This document shows positions 1 to 12,864 of a stretch of 64,000 nt of DNA, piece after piece (positions within the stretch are counted from its first letter, which is position 1; the number at the start of each line of letters is the position of its first letter). The position numbers were made by a program, and so were the translations under genes. The stretch covers positions 12,252,238-12,316,237 of the forward strand of contig CM036619.1 of the NCBI GenBank assembly GCA_020746105.1, written 5' to 3'. This stretch comes from Trogon surrucura (taxonomy: Eukaryota; Chordata; Aves; Trogoniformes; Trogonidae). Below the pieces are notes generated by a model. It did not search any database, was not told the DNA's origin, and saw only the letters and a program-made list of their open reading frames with translations.

Positions 1-3000
1 CACATTGTAAGATTAATAAAAAGGTAGAAAAAAAAAGTTTCTGAATATTTTATTAGAGGGCATAGTTTTTAAAATGTCAAGGACAAAATGTGCTCTGTAG
101 AAGTAGGGCACTGCACTATATCCTCATTAAGTTTTTAAGTTAAAAAACAAAAAAACAAACCAGCAATCTGCCTTCTTTATTGAAAGGTCACTGTAATGCA
201 ATAGGACACAGTGAGCAGTTGTGAAATTAAGCCCTCCAGAACCTGGTTGCAGCTTTGGAATGTGACCATTGTTGTGCAATGGAGTTTGTCACCATCCTAT
301 GAAAAACCGATTGGGAAATAAATCTTTTGTTTACCTGCTCATCGCAGATAACCATCGACTGATTCACATTCTATAGTATTTTACTAAGGTCTAAAACAAT
401 ACCTGAACTGCAAACATCACAATGTTTTTCTTTAAATCAACAACATTCAAGCGATTTTAGAATAATATCATACATCCTACACACTACATGTTTGTTTGTG
501 ATTTTTTTTTACATTCCTCTTTAAAAAGAAGGTACGTCAACAGGTTCACAGCCTATTTAAAGCTTCTCAGTTCTTGCTACCTATTTTTACTTGCTTAAAA
601 AAATACAGTAATAATGCTGTGCTAGATATTCAGTGCACTATTAATCACGGTGACATCTCAAGCAGAGGTTTGACCTCTGCTCAGGAGGAACAAGCAGTAA
701 AAGCAGATTAACCCACATGTAGGAACATCTCTATAAGCAGAAGTATGAGCACATTGTTCTATTTACAATCTTCATTCTCTGGAAATTCAGAGAATCTGAG
801 GGCACATCTGCATAGGCAGATGTAAACAGAGCTCTTTCACCCATTCCCTTGGGTGAACTGCTGGAGACTGGTGCTGATTCAGAACGGGTGCAGCCACATT
901 TGCGTGGTTCTGAACTGGCGAGATGCAGAGACAGCGCAGGCCGAGGAACCCAGTTATGTCTGCAGACACTCATCCTGAGGTGCACACTTTCCCCGATATA
1001 CAGAGGGCAACGTAAGAAAGAAGATAATCGAATTTCTCAATCAGGGAGGTAAAGCGATACTCCGAGTTTACATATAAAATAAAAATACGGCTCCAGATTT
1101 AGTTAATGTGGATTTAGGAAACTAACTTTGTAATGTGCAGTGTTGATGCAGAAAATTAATTTTCAGTACCTTAAACTTCTCAGCTGGCACAGCTGATCTG
1201 AAATATACCAGTTAGTTATGCCTTAAGGTAGGAGTTACCAAGTTGCTTAGTGAAAAGCCAGTCTTAATGGGTGGATTCTATGATTCTGTGATTTCCACTC
1301 CTATTGTCTTTGGTGACTTGACTCTCTCAAGATATGGGAGATCTCTTACAAGTCGACTTGGAAGATCTTTTCACGTAGAAACACCTGTTTGCAGTTTCTG
1401 GTCTGTAGTTAATCTCAGGGCAAATTTGTCTACTAATACTTCACAAAAACACCTGCCACCGTAAGTATAGAAGGCTTGCCATAGATTTTAGGTGTGGGAA
1501 AAAAAATCAAAAAACAGAAGCAGTGAAAACTGATAGATTAATGGCTTTTGAAAAAGAAAATAATTTGGCAGCTGTTTAGAAATGAGCAATTTAACATACA
1601 GTTTCTTCTTCTCAAAAGGTGACAGTGATTAACAGTCAGTCCAATGATGCTACTGGATCTTGTGTGACTATGCTTGTGAATCAACCTCAGACAAACTGCA
1701 GCAAACAGGCTATTTTTAAGATTCAAGGCTCACAGGGCAACTTTAGTCAGTCAGGCTGGTTTTATAAGGGCACAGTCACATGAAAAATAGTGCAACAGAC
1801 AATGAACAGGCTTTTTTTTCTGGCCATACGTGGCTCATGCTATGCAAGTACTATATTTAATAGCAAATTTGCTTAGCAATAACTATATTATTCACAACTC
1901 ATGGGGAATAAGGAATTACATCCAAAGCATCCCATCCATTCTACATTAAAATGAGGTCCTCTGGTTAAAAGTACCTGATAAAATCCCTTTGAAAGGTGAG
2001 AAAGAAAAGCCTCTGAAACTGAATAGATCCACAGAACACAACTTATTAGTGCAAAATTCCTATCACTTTTCTACTGACCTCTCACAAACATATCAGTTCC
2101 TATATTGTACCTCAGACACACTTCAAGACCCAGGAGAAGAATGCAATCAGATGGACATCCTGACAGCCTGTAGTGCTCAGGTGGATATGAATTCTTTCAG
2201 TGCTGTGCATGATTTACAGCTTTGTATGTGTGCTGTTGGTTCTATCATGTAAAATTATTAAAGAAAATCATCTCAGATTCATAACTGGCATAGAAAGTGA
2301 TCTGAGAACTGAGAGTTTTCATGCGTCATTTCAGGATGCACATTTAACAGAATGTTGGTTTCAGTTCAAGAGTATTTCTTATGTATTTATGGGAAAAAAA
2401 AAGCTTGGTAATGAAGTTCACATTCAGTGCTAGACTATTGCGCTCCTGTGTGTTTAATTTAGAACTCGACACATCGTCTTCTCATCTGTCCTAAAGAGAA
2501 TGACTCCAGTGTCCCTGCCCTGCCCATACTCTCTGTGTCAGTATGTGCGAATGTGTACACAGAAACACACGCAGATGTGAGGGGAATCATTTGCTGTAGC
2601 TTAATAGAGGCATTACTTACACGACGTGTAGAGAGATGCCCAAGAGCTATCATGCCTTAGGCAGCTTCAATCTTTCCGATGATCCTCAGAGTAGAAAAAC
2701 CTCCTACACAGAGCTGTCTTTTAAAAGGCACAGTCTTACTCCTAACATAAATTCTCATGTCTATACTCTGCATAACATGTCTGGAGGTGTGGCTGAGGTA
2801 CAGCCTATTCAGTAGCTACGAAGAGATTGCTAAAGAGCATATGCCATGAGTAACTACTGAAACCATTTTAATAACAGTGATTTAGGGGTCACTGTCAAAG
2901 AGGTAACACTAAAAAAAATCAAAATCCTGTCTCACTTTACACTGTTTGATATAACACAATAATTTCTTTATTCTAGGTTTAGGAAAATAACATGGTATCA

Positions 3001-4419
3001 TATTTTAGTATGATTGTTAGTCAGAAAAACTGAAAAAAAAGCTCAGAAAAAATACTTTAAGCTTATTTAACCTAAGTTTACTGAACAATTTTAAGTTTTA
3101 AACACAAGAAGTCTCTTCAGTGCAGTTATGTCTGTATGTTTATCCACAAATCCCTGTTGAAATAACACAGAATAGTGCACATAAGGACAATGTATAGGGT
3201 GCCACTGCTAAGCTTAATTAATCATCCTTATTTCTCTCTTGAGTCATCACAAAGAGATTTTTCTATAGGCAAACCACTTCAAGAGAAATTTTTGAAGATG
3301 GTGTTCTAACAGATTAGATAGAGAAAATGCTTTAGCTTATAATAATCCTGCAACAGCAAGTATTATTAAATGTGCAGATGAATGTACCATGCAGTCTCTA
3401 TTTCCATCTGTACTTAAAGGAAGAGATACATATCAAGTTTTTTAGCCATACTCAGGTATGTGGGATTTTACTTTTGTAAATTTTTTTAACTTACAGTATT
3501 AGTATTTTAATTTGATTTACGGTAGCTCCTTTAAACTCATGCATAAGGTTCTATAGTGATTGCATAAGTTTTTTCTTCATTTATCATAATTATACTTTTT
3601 TAAAAAATAGAAAAAATATGGAGAATACTAAAGCATTTTATTACCCATTGTTCTAAGAAGCAGCTTTTAGTTAGAAATGACATTTAGCTGGAACCAAAAT
3701 TTTAGCATACCAAAGAGTGATATTTGTCCCTGCCAGTGTATTTCAGGATATCATTACTTGGTTGCCTCAGCAAGTTGCTTTTGGTTTCAGCCCTCTCTCA
3801 TTACCCCTTCCCATCTGACTGAAATCAGCTGATCTTTTATAGGCATTCCCACAGTGAGCCAGCAAGCTACTCGCCGTCAGATACCAAGCACCATATTTAG
3901 GGTGTGCCTTTTAAATACAGAGGCCAATAGGAATACAGTTGCCTCATTTTGTCTGCCCCTCAAGAGCTGACTGCCTTCCCATCACAAAACCTTTGCCAGC
4001 CAAAGAGAAAACATTCTCAAGCTACAGGCTTAGCTTTCTGATTCCACATATGCCTTTGCTGAAGATGCAAATACATTTAAAAAAAAATATTTTAAAATGT
4101 TTAAAGTGTATCTTACATAATCTGGATAAAACGTAATTAACTTTTAACATCCATGCAATCATTTTGTTATTGCAGCTAAAAAATAATTCTCAGAATCTAG
4201 CTCTTCCAGAATCTCCAAGAAAAATACTCTTTGTTTCACCATTTTCTGATTCATTCGACTTTGGAAGCAACATAAACACATTTCTGTGTTTAATGTTGTT
4301 GCACAAGAGGATTCACAAGAATGAAATGTGTTCAAAGTTCCTAGAAAAAAATGTAGCAATGCAGGCTGCCAACTTGTTCAATGTCAAGCTCTAGGCAGTA
4401 TAGCAGGACTAGCAGTAAA

Positions 4420-4436
4420 TGACTCACAGTGAGTCA
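4420..4436. promoter_or_regulatory. Paired AP-1-type sites in a 17-bp palindrome
   Basis: TGACTCACAGTGAGTCA is two perfect AP-1/TRE heptamers (TGACTCA and TGAGTCA) facing each other across three bases. The palindrome is perfect except for the unpaired central base. Each heptamer is the known binding site of FOS/JUN-type bZIP dimers. Activity is inference. The sequence that follows (to about 4570) is not a recognised repeat. Confidence 0.4.
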
Positions 4437-7400
4437 CACTTTTGCTATTTTTGCTTTTAAAGTAACGCCAGGCGCTGTGTTAATATTCAACCCAGAGTAA
4501 ATTTAGCAATGCAAGAAAACAAGTGTTTCCATGGTTGCTCCTTCACAATGTTTATGGTATATACACAGCCATTAGGCACAGGAACTAAGCCAAATTAAGA
4601 ATATGGAAATGCTCCTCTTTCATTTACAACTGAATTTTGCTACATTGGGTTTCATGACTCACTCAGCTACTAGTTTTCCAACTCTAACAGAAATGTAAAG
4701 CCACAGCTGGTACAGCACCAACCGTACTTTTAGTGGTCAAGAGCCACTACTTTCCTCTAAACGATGACTTGTGCTGTGTACACAACTGAGTTGGAAGCAC
4801 GGTGGCATATCAGTAACCGTGCAGTCAAAGGCAAGTGTAAATGAGCCAAACAGTTTGTCATGATAATGAAGTTACATGTATTTTTTTTTAAGACAGAACA
4901 AAATTGACATGAAGGCTTCACTAGCGAAACTCAGCACATCAATCACTGCGTGAAGTGACACTTTCAAGGAGGAGCAGGCTAGGCGGAAAGCTGAAGAGGA
5001 GCACTGAAGGGAGGAAGGAGGTTGTGGCGTCATGTGAAAAGGGAAAGCAGCTGCAGAAAAACGAGGAAGGATGTGGATTCAGGTTGAGGAGCAGCTGGGT
5101 AAAAGGAGAGAAGTGGTAGAGAGAGTATGATAGAGCTGAAAAATATCTTTCCATGACAGAGCTGCGATGTGACAAAATCGATATGCAGGCATGAGTTCAA
5201 TGGAGCTATCTGCAGCCGTGTTTCTTCAGGTGAGCAGGTATTTGTGGACTTGTGGAATACAAGCCCAACTAATGTAGACATCTGACACGGCATAACAAAA
5301 CTCTGCTGGAGAACTGGAAGGAGGAATTTAATCTGGGTTGTAGGGAAAAAAAAAACCCCAAACAAAAAACCCCAAAGCAATGGATGGTACAGCACAGGCT
5401 AGCTGAACAGCTTACTTTGCCCGCACTTAAAACAAAGCTGACAAATGATTACATATGATTGCTTGTTAAACTTTTTTGTTCGCATTTTAATACAGTGACT
5501 TATTCATTAATCTTAAATTGCAGTAATTACTATTTTTACTGTAGAGGCTGATAAAGCAATCAGGAAGCATTTACGTTTTTTCCCCTCAAAGAAAACTCTT
5601 TAGCTTTTCTGCATGAAGTCTTCTTCCATGCTGTGATAAGCAGGGCACTTTTTTTTTTTTCCCATTCTCCTATCTGATTATAAACTAGCCACTTTGTCTT
5701 ATACTAGAAGCTTATAGATATATCCTGATGAACAGCCTTCATGGAACAAACTTCTTTTGATTTCATTAAGTCTTGGATCGACCCATAAACTGTCAAATAG
5801 GGAATGAGGGACAATACTTAAGTCTGGCCCAGATCCAAAGAACTGAAGCAGACTACAGAAACCAAAGTCCAAAATGATGAAAAATCCTGTTCAGCGGCCT
5901 CGTAACCCCAAAGGCATCTAGCTCTGGTAAGCCCCTCCCAGGTTCTCCAGGGATCCAAAATTCTGACTTCTGTACTTGCGCAGAGCTGCCCCAGCCTGAG
6001 TAACAAGGAATATGTTGCTCGTCCTGTGACCTCTTTGGCTCTTGAAACAGGCACAGCTCCATCCATGTGGAAAAGGAGAAGGAGGTGGTGAAGGAGATGT
6101 AGAGAAGCCAGTTTCCCATTCTCTGCTGAGTGAGTTAACTACTGGAGTACACAGTCACACGCTCTCTTCACATCCTCCCTAGCCCCCTTCAACTTCCAGC
6201 TGCACATGGGGCAGATTTTGCTTCAGCTGAAGGGCTGGGGAGTGTCCTCTACAGAGTATCCTACAGCCGCGGGGTTGCTTAAGAGCCTACAAGCAACTGC
6301 ATGGTGTCAGGCGTGAGGTCCATCCCCTGCAGCAGGCTGCCTCTCATGACCAGTAACAGCAAATGCCTACAGAGGGCACAAGGCAGGAGAAGTTCACAGC
6401 AATGTTTTCCTGGTGTTCTTGTCCAGCCTCCAGTAACCTGGCCAGGGGTATCTGGAGGATCCAGAGAAAAGCCAAAAGTGACATCTTCCCCATAAAGGAC
6501 TTTTCTTAGATGCTTATTTGTGAATGTATCTGCACCACTTTCTAGGCAACCGCTGTAGACACAATGCTATGATATAAGCACTCTCACCATCAATTCACTA
6601 ACCATATCTCTCCCTCATGAAGTATTTTTGGTGCCTGCTGGAACACCTGTTAAGCAACTTGTCTTTAATCCTGAGATCATTCACTGCAAGTCTGGTAACA
6701 CAACAAATCTACATCCATATTTGAGATGCTAAGACATGATAAACCCATCCACGCTTGTAAATACAGATGTTGTGTCTCAAATGAGAGCTAATAACAGCTG
6801 AAAGCTGACAACTTAAACCACTCCTAAGTTGAGACAGAACACCTGAATGCTCCAAGCCTGTTGCAGAGTAAGTGTAAATGCCAACAAAGGCGTTTGACCT
6901 CCTTGACTTTGTGCTAATGGTGACTGAAAGCAAAATATCTTAGGTTACTCCTGAGAGACAGTACACACAAACACCACTTCAGCTCCCCAATAACATCAGT
7001 AATCATCTGAGTGCCTGAAATTCCCAAATCCATAGATTAGAGCCATGGTCCATTTCCTATCCAGCCACATAATACAAGCGTGTGTGCTCAGTCCCAGTAA
7101 AAGCCCTGATTCATTCCCTCTGCGTTACTTCATAGTTGGCACATTTTTAGTCATCTTATGCAATTCCATGGTTGACACACAGCTGTAAAGCATTCTACGC
7201 TGGTAGAATAGGTTAATTACTGAACAAACTTGTCAATGCAGATGTGCCCTAACCCTCCTTCTGGGAGCCAAGACACCTAACCCTGGGCTTCAGTGTCCAG
7301 TCTGGGGTCCACAAACCTAAAAGATGTGTGTTGCAATGCTTCAGTGCTTCTCTAGCTTTCTTCCTTCACTTCTCAATTTATTATTCAGCTCAACTTATTT

Positions 7401-7639
7401 AACAGGTTTGGAGTAGTACAAAGAAGACCTCCAGTTGATTTAATGGCATAAAATTCAAGTTGGAAAGAAATCTTGCTTTACCGTAAGGTTATTGGTGCTT
7501 ATGGCTTTCAAGAGGGAAATGAAACAATATGGATATCAAAAATTATGGTAAGCAGCAAATGCACAAGAACTTCTGATAAGGAATTAGAGGATGTTTATTA
7601 TTCTTGCTGTACATTACTTGTCCGTGTCTATAGTGTTAT

Positions 7640-7710
7640 GTTACAGGTATAGATCAAGGAAATTCCACTGATTTCAGAAGTTACACTGATGTTTCCCAAA
7701 GCAAGATATA
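7640..7710. repeat. Possible ancient amniote interspersed repeat remnant
   Basis: The stretch with AATTCCACTGATTTCAGAAG and TTACACTGATG resembles an old interspersed repeat seen across turtles, crocodiles and birds, which has motifs like CCATTGACTTCAATGG and GTTACACTG. Similar wording occurs near 20385-20430 and 29795-29850. The matches are short and recalled by eye. Confidence 0.25.
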
Positions 7711-7888
7711 GCTCAACCTGCAGCAATTCTGAAGGACACACCAAAGGGCTACATGGCAACTACTCTCAGGAACCACAGAAACACCAAGTGTTTTCCTTTC
7801 TCTGAACTGGAGGACTCTGAAGTTACCAGACAGTGTGATAAGCACTGATGGATTATTATTTAGTCAATATTATCTCAGAGCTACTTTC

Positions 7889-7978
7889 CTGTTCTTCCTC
7901 AAATGCTTTTTGTGCTGGTACTCAATCCAAATGCATTACTTGGAGTAGAGTTCTACTTGAAGTAGAATTCCCTTTGAT
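7889..7978 (+). repeat. Left arm of a 90-bp inverted repeat
   Basis: The sequence from CTGTTCTTCCTCAAATGC to CCCTTTGAT is repeated in reverse complement at 8663-8703 plus 9557-9604. The match is near-perfect over the whole arm, with a few substitutions such as GGTACTCAATCC versus GCCACTCAATCC. Inside the arm, CTACTTGAAGTAG is itself a small palindrome. The arms enclose 684 bp (7979-8662) in which I recognise nothing. The whole could be the remnant of a DNA transposon with long terminal inverted repeats, or a local inverted duplication. No convincing target-site duplication is visible. Confidence 0.85.
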
Positions 7979-8662
7979 CCCTATGATATCCTATGATGGC
8001 ACAAAGTCCCACACATAAATTATTAAAATGAACATATAGGAAAGGCAAAAAAATGCTACTGTTTTTAGAGTAGGAGTAAAGTAAATACTGCAGGAGTAAT
8101 AGAAATACATGAGTAATAGAAAAAAAAGAGCCTAAAGCTCCATTGAGCTTTATTTTCCTCCTTCCTCCTCAATATCCTAACTTCAAAATAAGAACACCTT
8201 AACTGAAAAATTCCAACACTGAGATGTTCTCCCTTTCCTCTTTCTTTGTTTTATTCTCCTTTGACTATTCTGCCCTTGTACTACTGTGATCACACTTAAG
8301 TTTAAGCTGTAAGCTTATGGCACCAGAATGGAATTCCTCCATCCTGTATCTCTGAAATTTGTCTGAATTGCATGCAGAAGGCATAATGGCAAGTAAAATT
8401 GTACCGAGCTGGCAGAAGCAGTTGTTGCATTTTCACTGCTCAGATTTTTACAAGCAAAATAGTATGTATTATTACACCATAAAAGAAGTGAATTAAAGCT
8501 TTTAGTGAAATTGTGCATGTTTTATTGTCAGAAAGCAAATTTTCCATTGGGTATAATCCACCTAATGAAGTTTTCAGAATTTCAGATATAGGCAAGCTTT
8601 AGCATCCACCTCTATGCTTCTTACTCTATGCTTCTTATAAAACACTTTTGAGAAGTTTGAAT

Positions 8663-8703
8663 ATCAAAGGAAATACTACTTCAAGTAGAACTCTACTCCA
8701 ATA
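8663..8703 (-). repeat. Right arm of the inverted repeat, inner part
   Basis: ATCAAAGG through CTCTACTCCAATAA is the reverse complement of 7940-7978. The match stops at the 5' end of the CR1 at 8704 and resumes directly after that CR1. The arm was therefore split by the insertion, and the inverted repeat is older than the CR1. Confidence 0.85.
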
Positions 8704-9556
8704 ACATGCCAGAAGGCTGTGCTGCCATTCAGCGAGACCTGGACAGGCTGGAGAGTTGGGCAGGGAAAAATTTAATGAAATATAACAAGGGTAAATGTAG
8801 AGTCTTGCATCTGGGTAGGAACAACCCCAGGTTCCAGTATAAGTTGGGGAATGACTTATTAGAGAGTAGTGTAGGGGAAAGGGACCTGGGAGTCTTGGTG
8901 GACAGCAGGATGACCATGAGCCAGCACTGTGCCCTTGTGGCCAGGAAGGCCAATGGCATCCTGGGGTGTATTAGAAGGGGGGTGGTTAGTAGGTCGAGAG
9001 AGGTTCTCCTTCCCCTCTACTCTGCCCTGGTGAGACCCCATCTGGAATACTGTGTCCAGTTCTGGGCCCCTCAGTTCAAGAAAGACAGGGAACTGCTGGA
9101 GAGAGTCCAGCACAGGGCAACTAGGATGATTAAGGGAGTGGAGCATTATGAGAAAAGACTGAAGGAGCTGGGGCTCTTTAGTTTGGAGAAGAGGAGACTG
9201 AGGGGTGACCTCATTAATGTTTACAAATATATCAAGGGTGAGTGTCACGAGGATGGAGCCAGGCTCTTCTCGGTGACAACCACTGATAGGACAAGGGGGA
9301 ATGGGCTGAAACTGGAACATAAGAGGTTCTGCTTAAACTCGAGAAGAAACTTCTTCTCAGTGAGGGTGACGGAGCCCTGGAACAGGCTGCCCAGAGAGGT
9401 TGTGGAGTCTCCTTCTCTGGAGACATTCAAGACCTGCCTGGACACGTTCCTATGTAGCATTATCTAGGCGTTCCTGCTCTGGCAGGGGGATTGGACTTGA
9501 TGATGTTTCGAGGTCCCTTCCAATCCCTAACATTCTGTGATTCTGTGATTCTGTGA
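8704..9556 (+). mobile_element. CR1 LINE 3' fragment (young), ORF2 C-terminus plus 3' tail
   Basis: This is a 5'-truncated non-LTR retrotransposon. One open frame of 253 codons (8706-9467) reads through the C-terminal part of CR1 ORF2, downstream of the reverse-transcriptase catalytic core. It includes [41 protein letters not shown] and [16 protein letters not shown], all characteristic of CR1. After the stop come the usual 3' segment (GGTCCCTTCCAATC) and an ATTCTGTG octamer tail. The first Met is only the truncation point, not a real start. A two-codon in-frame deletion follows VEH compared with the copy at 41515-42192. The frame is otherwise undamaged, so this is a recent insertion. It cannot move on its own because the endonuclease and RT core are missing. 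It sits inside one arm of an inverted repeat. Confidence 0.95.
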
Positions 9557-9604
9557 ATGCATTTGGATTGAGTGGCAGCACAAAAAGCATTTGAGGAAGA
9601 ACAG
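9557..9604 (-). repeat. Right arm of the inverted repeat, outer part
   Basis: ATGCATTTGGATTGAG through GAGGAAGAACAG is the reverse complement of 7889-7936. It resumes the arm interrupted by CR1 at 8704-9556. Together with 8663-8703 it rebuilds the full right arm, with an inferred pre-insertion junction around TAATGCAT. Confidence 0.85.
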
Positions 9605-11657
9605 TTCAAACATGGTCATAAGGCATGAGATTTTGTAAGTTTCCATGTTGCACAAACAGATCACCACAGAGTCAAGATATACAAGATTACCATAAAGTCA
9701 ATAAATGACTAAATTGAGCTAAACACCATTGAGGAATAAGCTCTATATAAGCTAGGCTGTAGTGATGGCACAAGAACAAACGAGCAAAAACTTGGTCACA
9801 GACTTCACTTGCCTGAAAATTTCTGAGCAGCATTCTAAGGTTTTCCATCACTCTTTCAGTAGAAGGAGGAAAAATAATATATTTTAATACGGTATTTTAT
9901 TAAATAATGAGATCGAATGCACTATCAAGGGAATGGAATCAGCATCCAGAGGATGCCTTCCTGACCCGTATGTTCATAGAAGCAATAAAAATGCCATGCT
10001 GGTAGCCATCAATGTGCTCACTTAAGAGAGAATTACCCCATGACACTAACAATAAATTTCCCAAAGTATTACCCCTAAGTGTATAATAATTATTAATAAA
10101 AAATTATTTCTGTGTAACACTTTATTTCCTTTCTAGATTTTATATACTCAGTGCTGATCTGAATGCCAGACTGATATGAATGCAAGAATTATATCTCCCA
10201 AAGACTTTTGCAATGGAATAACACGTAGATCTTTAAAAAATATACATGTAGATCAGATGAGAGACACAGAGATGAAAAGAGTTTACCCTCAAGTATTCAC
10301 TCATTGGAAGGGCTGATATTTATAACAGGAGAGACCCACATCTGATACTCTTTCTGATTTAGATATCTCTCTCAGCTGAGTGCCTTCACCACAGGGCTAA
10401 AGGGTCAGTGTCTCTCAGTATTTCCTTATGCAGTTGTTTTCATTTTTAAACAGTTAAATACACACTGAACAGAGAGAGGGAGACTGATTGTGGAGGTAGA
10501 GGTCAATCACCTATTAGGCCAAGAGTCAGTCAAGTTCTGATTTTAAATCGCTGACACTGAAACTCAGGCTGCCCATACTTCTAGTATGGGTAAGGGCTCT
10601 TTGAGGGGATGGGTTGATTCCTGTTTCATTCAGGCTGCAAATTCACACCAGAGATATAAATAGCAAAGCAAGAAAATTCTTCTTCTGATCAATCACATTA
10701 GGGAGGCAACCATTTCATCAAAGAAATCCTCAGCAGATTCATAGGCAAATGATGTTCTAAATTAATCCACTAACAGGTTTGTTGTTAATGCAAGCTTCTC
10801 TCTTTTATCCTATTAACACAGCTAATTTCTGACCTGGAAAAATTTTCACAGGTTGCAAAAGCAAAGCTCTGATGGTTTTATTCATTCTAGAGTTGGTCCT
10901 TCTTTGCAAACCAGCAAGGGTACCAGCTGTGATGGTAATATTGTAAATTGGATATTCATTTTAGGTACTATATAGCTCCCATTGCTATAGTATTTGAGCA
11001 TCCCGTTACTTTGTTTCCCTAAGCTTGTTTCCCATTCCAATACCTCTGTGAAATAGAGAGTTTCTATGTCACACATAACCACCATCGCTTTAACTCATTC
11101 CATTTAATTCTTTAGCCTTCAAAACTACAAGTGGGATACCTCATGCCTGAGCAAGCCAACTAATTCCTTCCAGAAAATATTGAGACAGGACAGTCTCAAA
11201 AGTACAAACCCACGCCAAGTTTCTCTCTCAGGGTAGTTCTTTACCCCTGCCCAAAAGCCAAGCCTCATTCACACAAATGCCTTTAAGTGTATTCATGTCA
11301 CTCCTCAGGGGCTGCAGTTTGCTCCCTCAGCATCATACCATCAAAACATCACACTGGCAGATTAAAACACAGTTAAGTTAATAATAATTTCCAGCTCTTT
11401 GAACTGAAAAAAATCACAAAAATATAATAACTATGTTTTAGTGTCACATGAGAAGCGGGGCTATTGAGTATTTTGCATTGCAGAGTGGACATGGCTACTT
11501 TGCCCCGTAAGGTACCGGCCCAGAGCAGCACAGGTGTGAGTCAGTCCATGTCCACTTGTTTCTCTTTGCAAAGTCCAAAACCAAAATATATACAGAGCTG
11601 AAATTCAGACCCACAAACGTTTTAGGCACCTAACTCGCAGTGATCTGTTCTGAACCT
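9605..11657. other. Intronic AT-rich DNA, nothing recognised
   Basis: There is no ORF with a recognisable domain, no RNA gene and no clear repeat between the inverted repeat and the next CR1. AT-rich runs occur around 9870-9900 and 10080-10110. Confidence 0.4.
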
Positions 11658-12220
11658 AGATGAGAGGTCCTCCTGCCCCTCTACTCTGCCCTGGTGAGGC
11701 CACATCTGGAATATTGTGTCCAGTTCTGGGCCCCTCAGCTCAAGAGGGACAGGGAACTGCTTGAGAGAGTCCAGCACAGAGCCACAAAGATGATGAAGGG
11801 AGTGGAGCATCTCCCTTCTGAGGAAAGGCTGAAGCAGCTGGGTCTCTTTAGCTTGGAGAAGAGGAGGCTGAGGGGTGACCTCATTAATGCTTACAAATAC
11901 GTCAAAGGGAAGTGTCAGGAGGACGGAGCCAGGCTCTTTTCAGCGACATCCAATGACAGGACAAGGGGCAATGGGTACAAGCTGGAACACAGGAGGTTCC
12001 ACAAAAATACTAGGAGAAACTTCTTTACTGTGAGGGTGACAGAGCACTGGCACAGGCTGCCCAGGGAGGTTGTGGAGTCTCCTTCTCTGGAGACATTCAA
12101 AACCTGCCTGGACACGTTCCTGTGCGACCTACTGTGGGTGATCCTGCTCTGGCAGGGGGGCTGAACTAGATGATCTTTTGAGGTCCCTTCCAACTCCTGA
12201 CATTCTCTGATTCTGTGACT
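11658..12220 (+). mobile_element. CR1 LINE 3' fragment
   Basis: This is a 5'-truncated CR1. An open frame at 11694-12164 encodes the ORF2 C-terminus ([47 protein letters not shown]). The 3' part with GAGGTCCCTTCCAACTCC and a short ATTCTCTGATTCTGTGA tail follows. The copy is more diverged than those at 8704 and 41515 but still open. It begins abruptly near GATGAGAGGTCCTCC. Confidence 0.93.
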
Positions 12221-12864
12221 TGATCTAGTACAAGAAGACTGTAACAAAGCAAAGTACTAAACCAAGGTCTCCTAAATTTCAAGCGATCCAAGTGTTAGAT
12301 TATCTTTCAATTCCTTACTAGTCAAAGGGCTGTCTATAAGTAATTTTACATAAATGAAAAGTGCATACCCCACACACACTACTGAACTGTCATAACACAA
12401 ATCCCACGTTCAGTTAGAGTTTTCAACTTCTGTGCTGAAGTTGTTTTCACATAATCAGTCAGTAAAAGGATTGTAAATTATTATTTTATATTAAAAATAC
12501 AAAGAAAAATATACTAACACTATTTTTCAGCTGATCCTCTGCCAACAGAGCCAAGTACAAAGACAAAAACAGACAACTAAGAAGTTAGGTACAACTGAAG
12601 AGAAACTCAGATCTGCAAACCAGTTACGTAACTCCACACAAGTAACTTCAACTATTTACTCAAACTTCACCTCTGTTACATGGTGGGGAATAAAACTAAC
12701 TTGCCTACCTCAGTGTGATATTTTGAGGATTGATTGGATGAAAGTTGTCAGACATTATACTACACAGTGTCTTGTTGCAGCTTGTTTTCTTATCCTACTA
12801 AAAGTAAATCAAAAACTTTAGTCTTTCATGGAATCTCCAGATAAACTGTTTTATTAACTTAAAG
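12221..12864. other. Short intronic spacer, nothing recognised
   Basis: AT-rich sequence between a CR1 and the low-coordinate LTR of the ERV. No gene or repeat is seen. Confidence 0.4.

Larger units (their letters stand above)
1..7888. other. Probable NSMCE2 intron, no gene recognised
   Basis: This is AT-rich sequence downstream of the last recognised NSMCE2 exon in transcription order, so it is inferred to be intron. All open frames are under about 125 codons, and none carries a domain I recognise. Features within it are an AP-1-like palindrome at 4420-4436, a poly-T run near 5650, and a possible old interspersed repeat near 7640-7710. Otherwise I see nothing. Confidence 0.5.

Noticed and set aside
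1273-1294. ATTCTATGATTCTGTGATTT, like a CR1 tail
   Set aside because: No CR1 3' segment precedes or follows it. Two and a half octamer units alone are not enough.
5030-5395. 121-codon minus-strand open frame
   Set aside because: Mostly antisense of purine-rich sequence. No domain and no splice or promoter context.
8315-8518. Minus-strand frame with a QTNF word recalling the NSMCE2 SP-RING exon
   Set aside because: Only four or five residues agree. The CPIT motif and the Cys/His pattern are missing, and the splice context does not fit.
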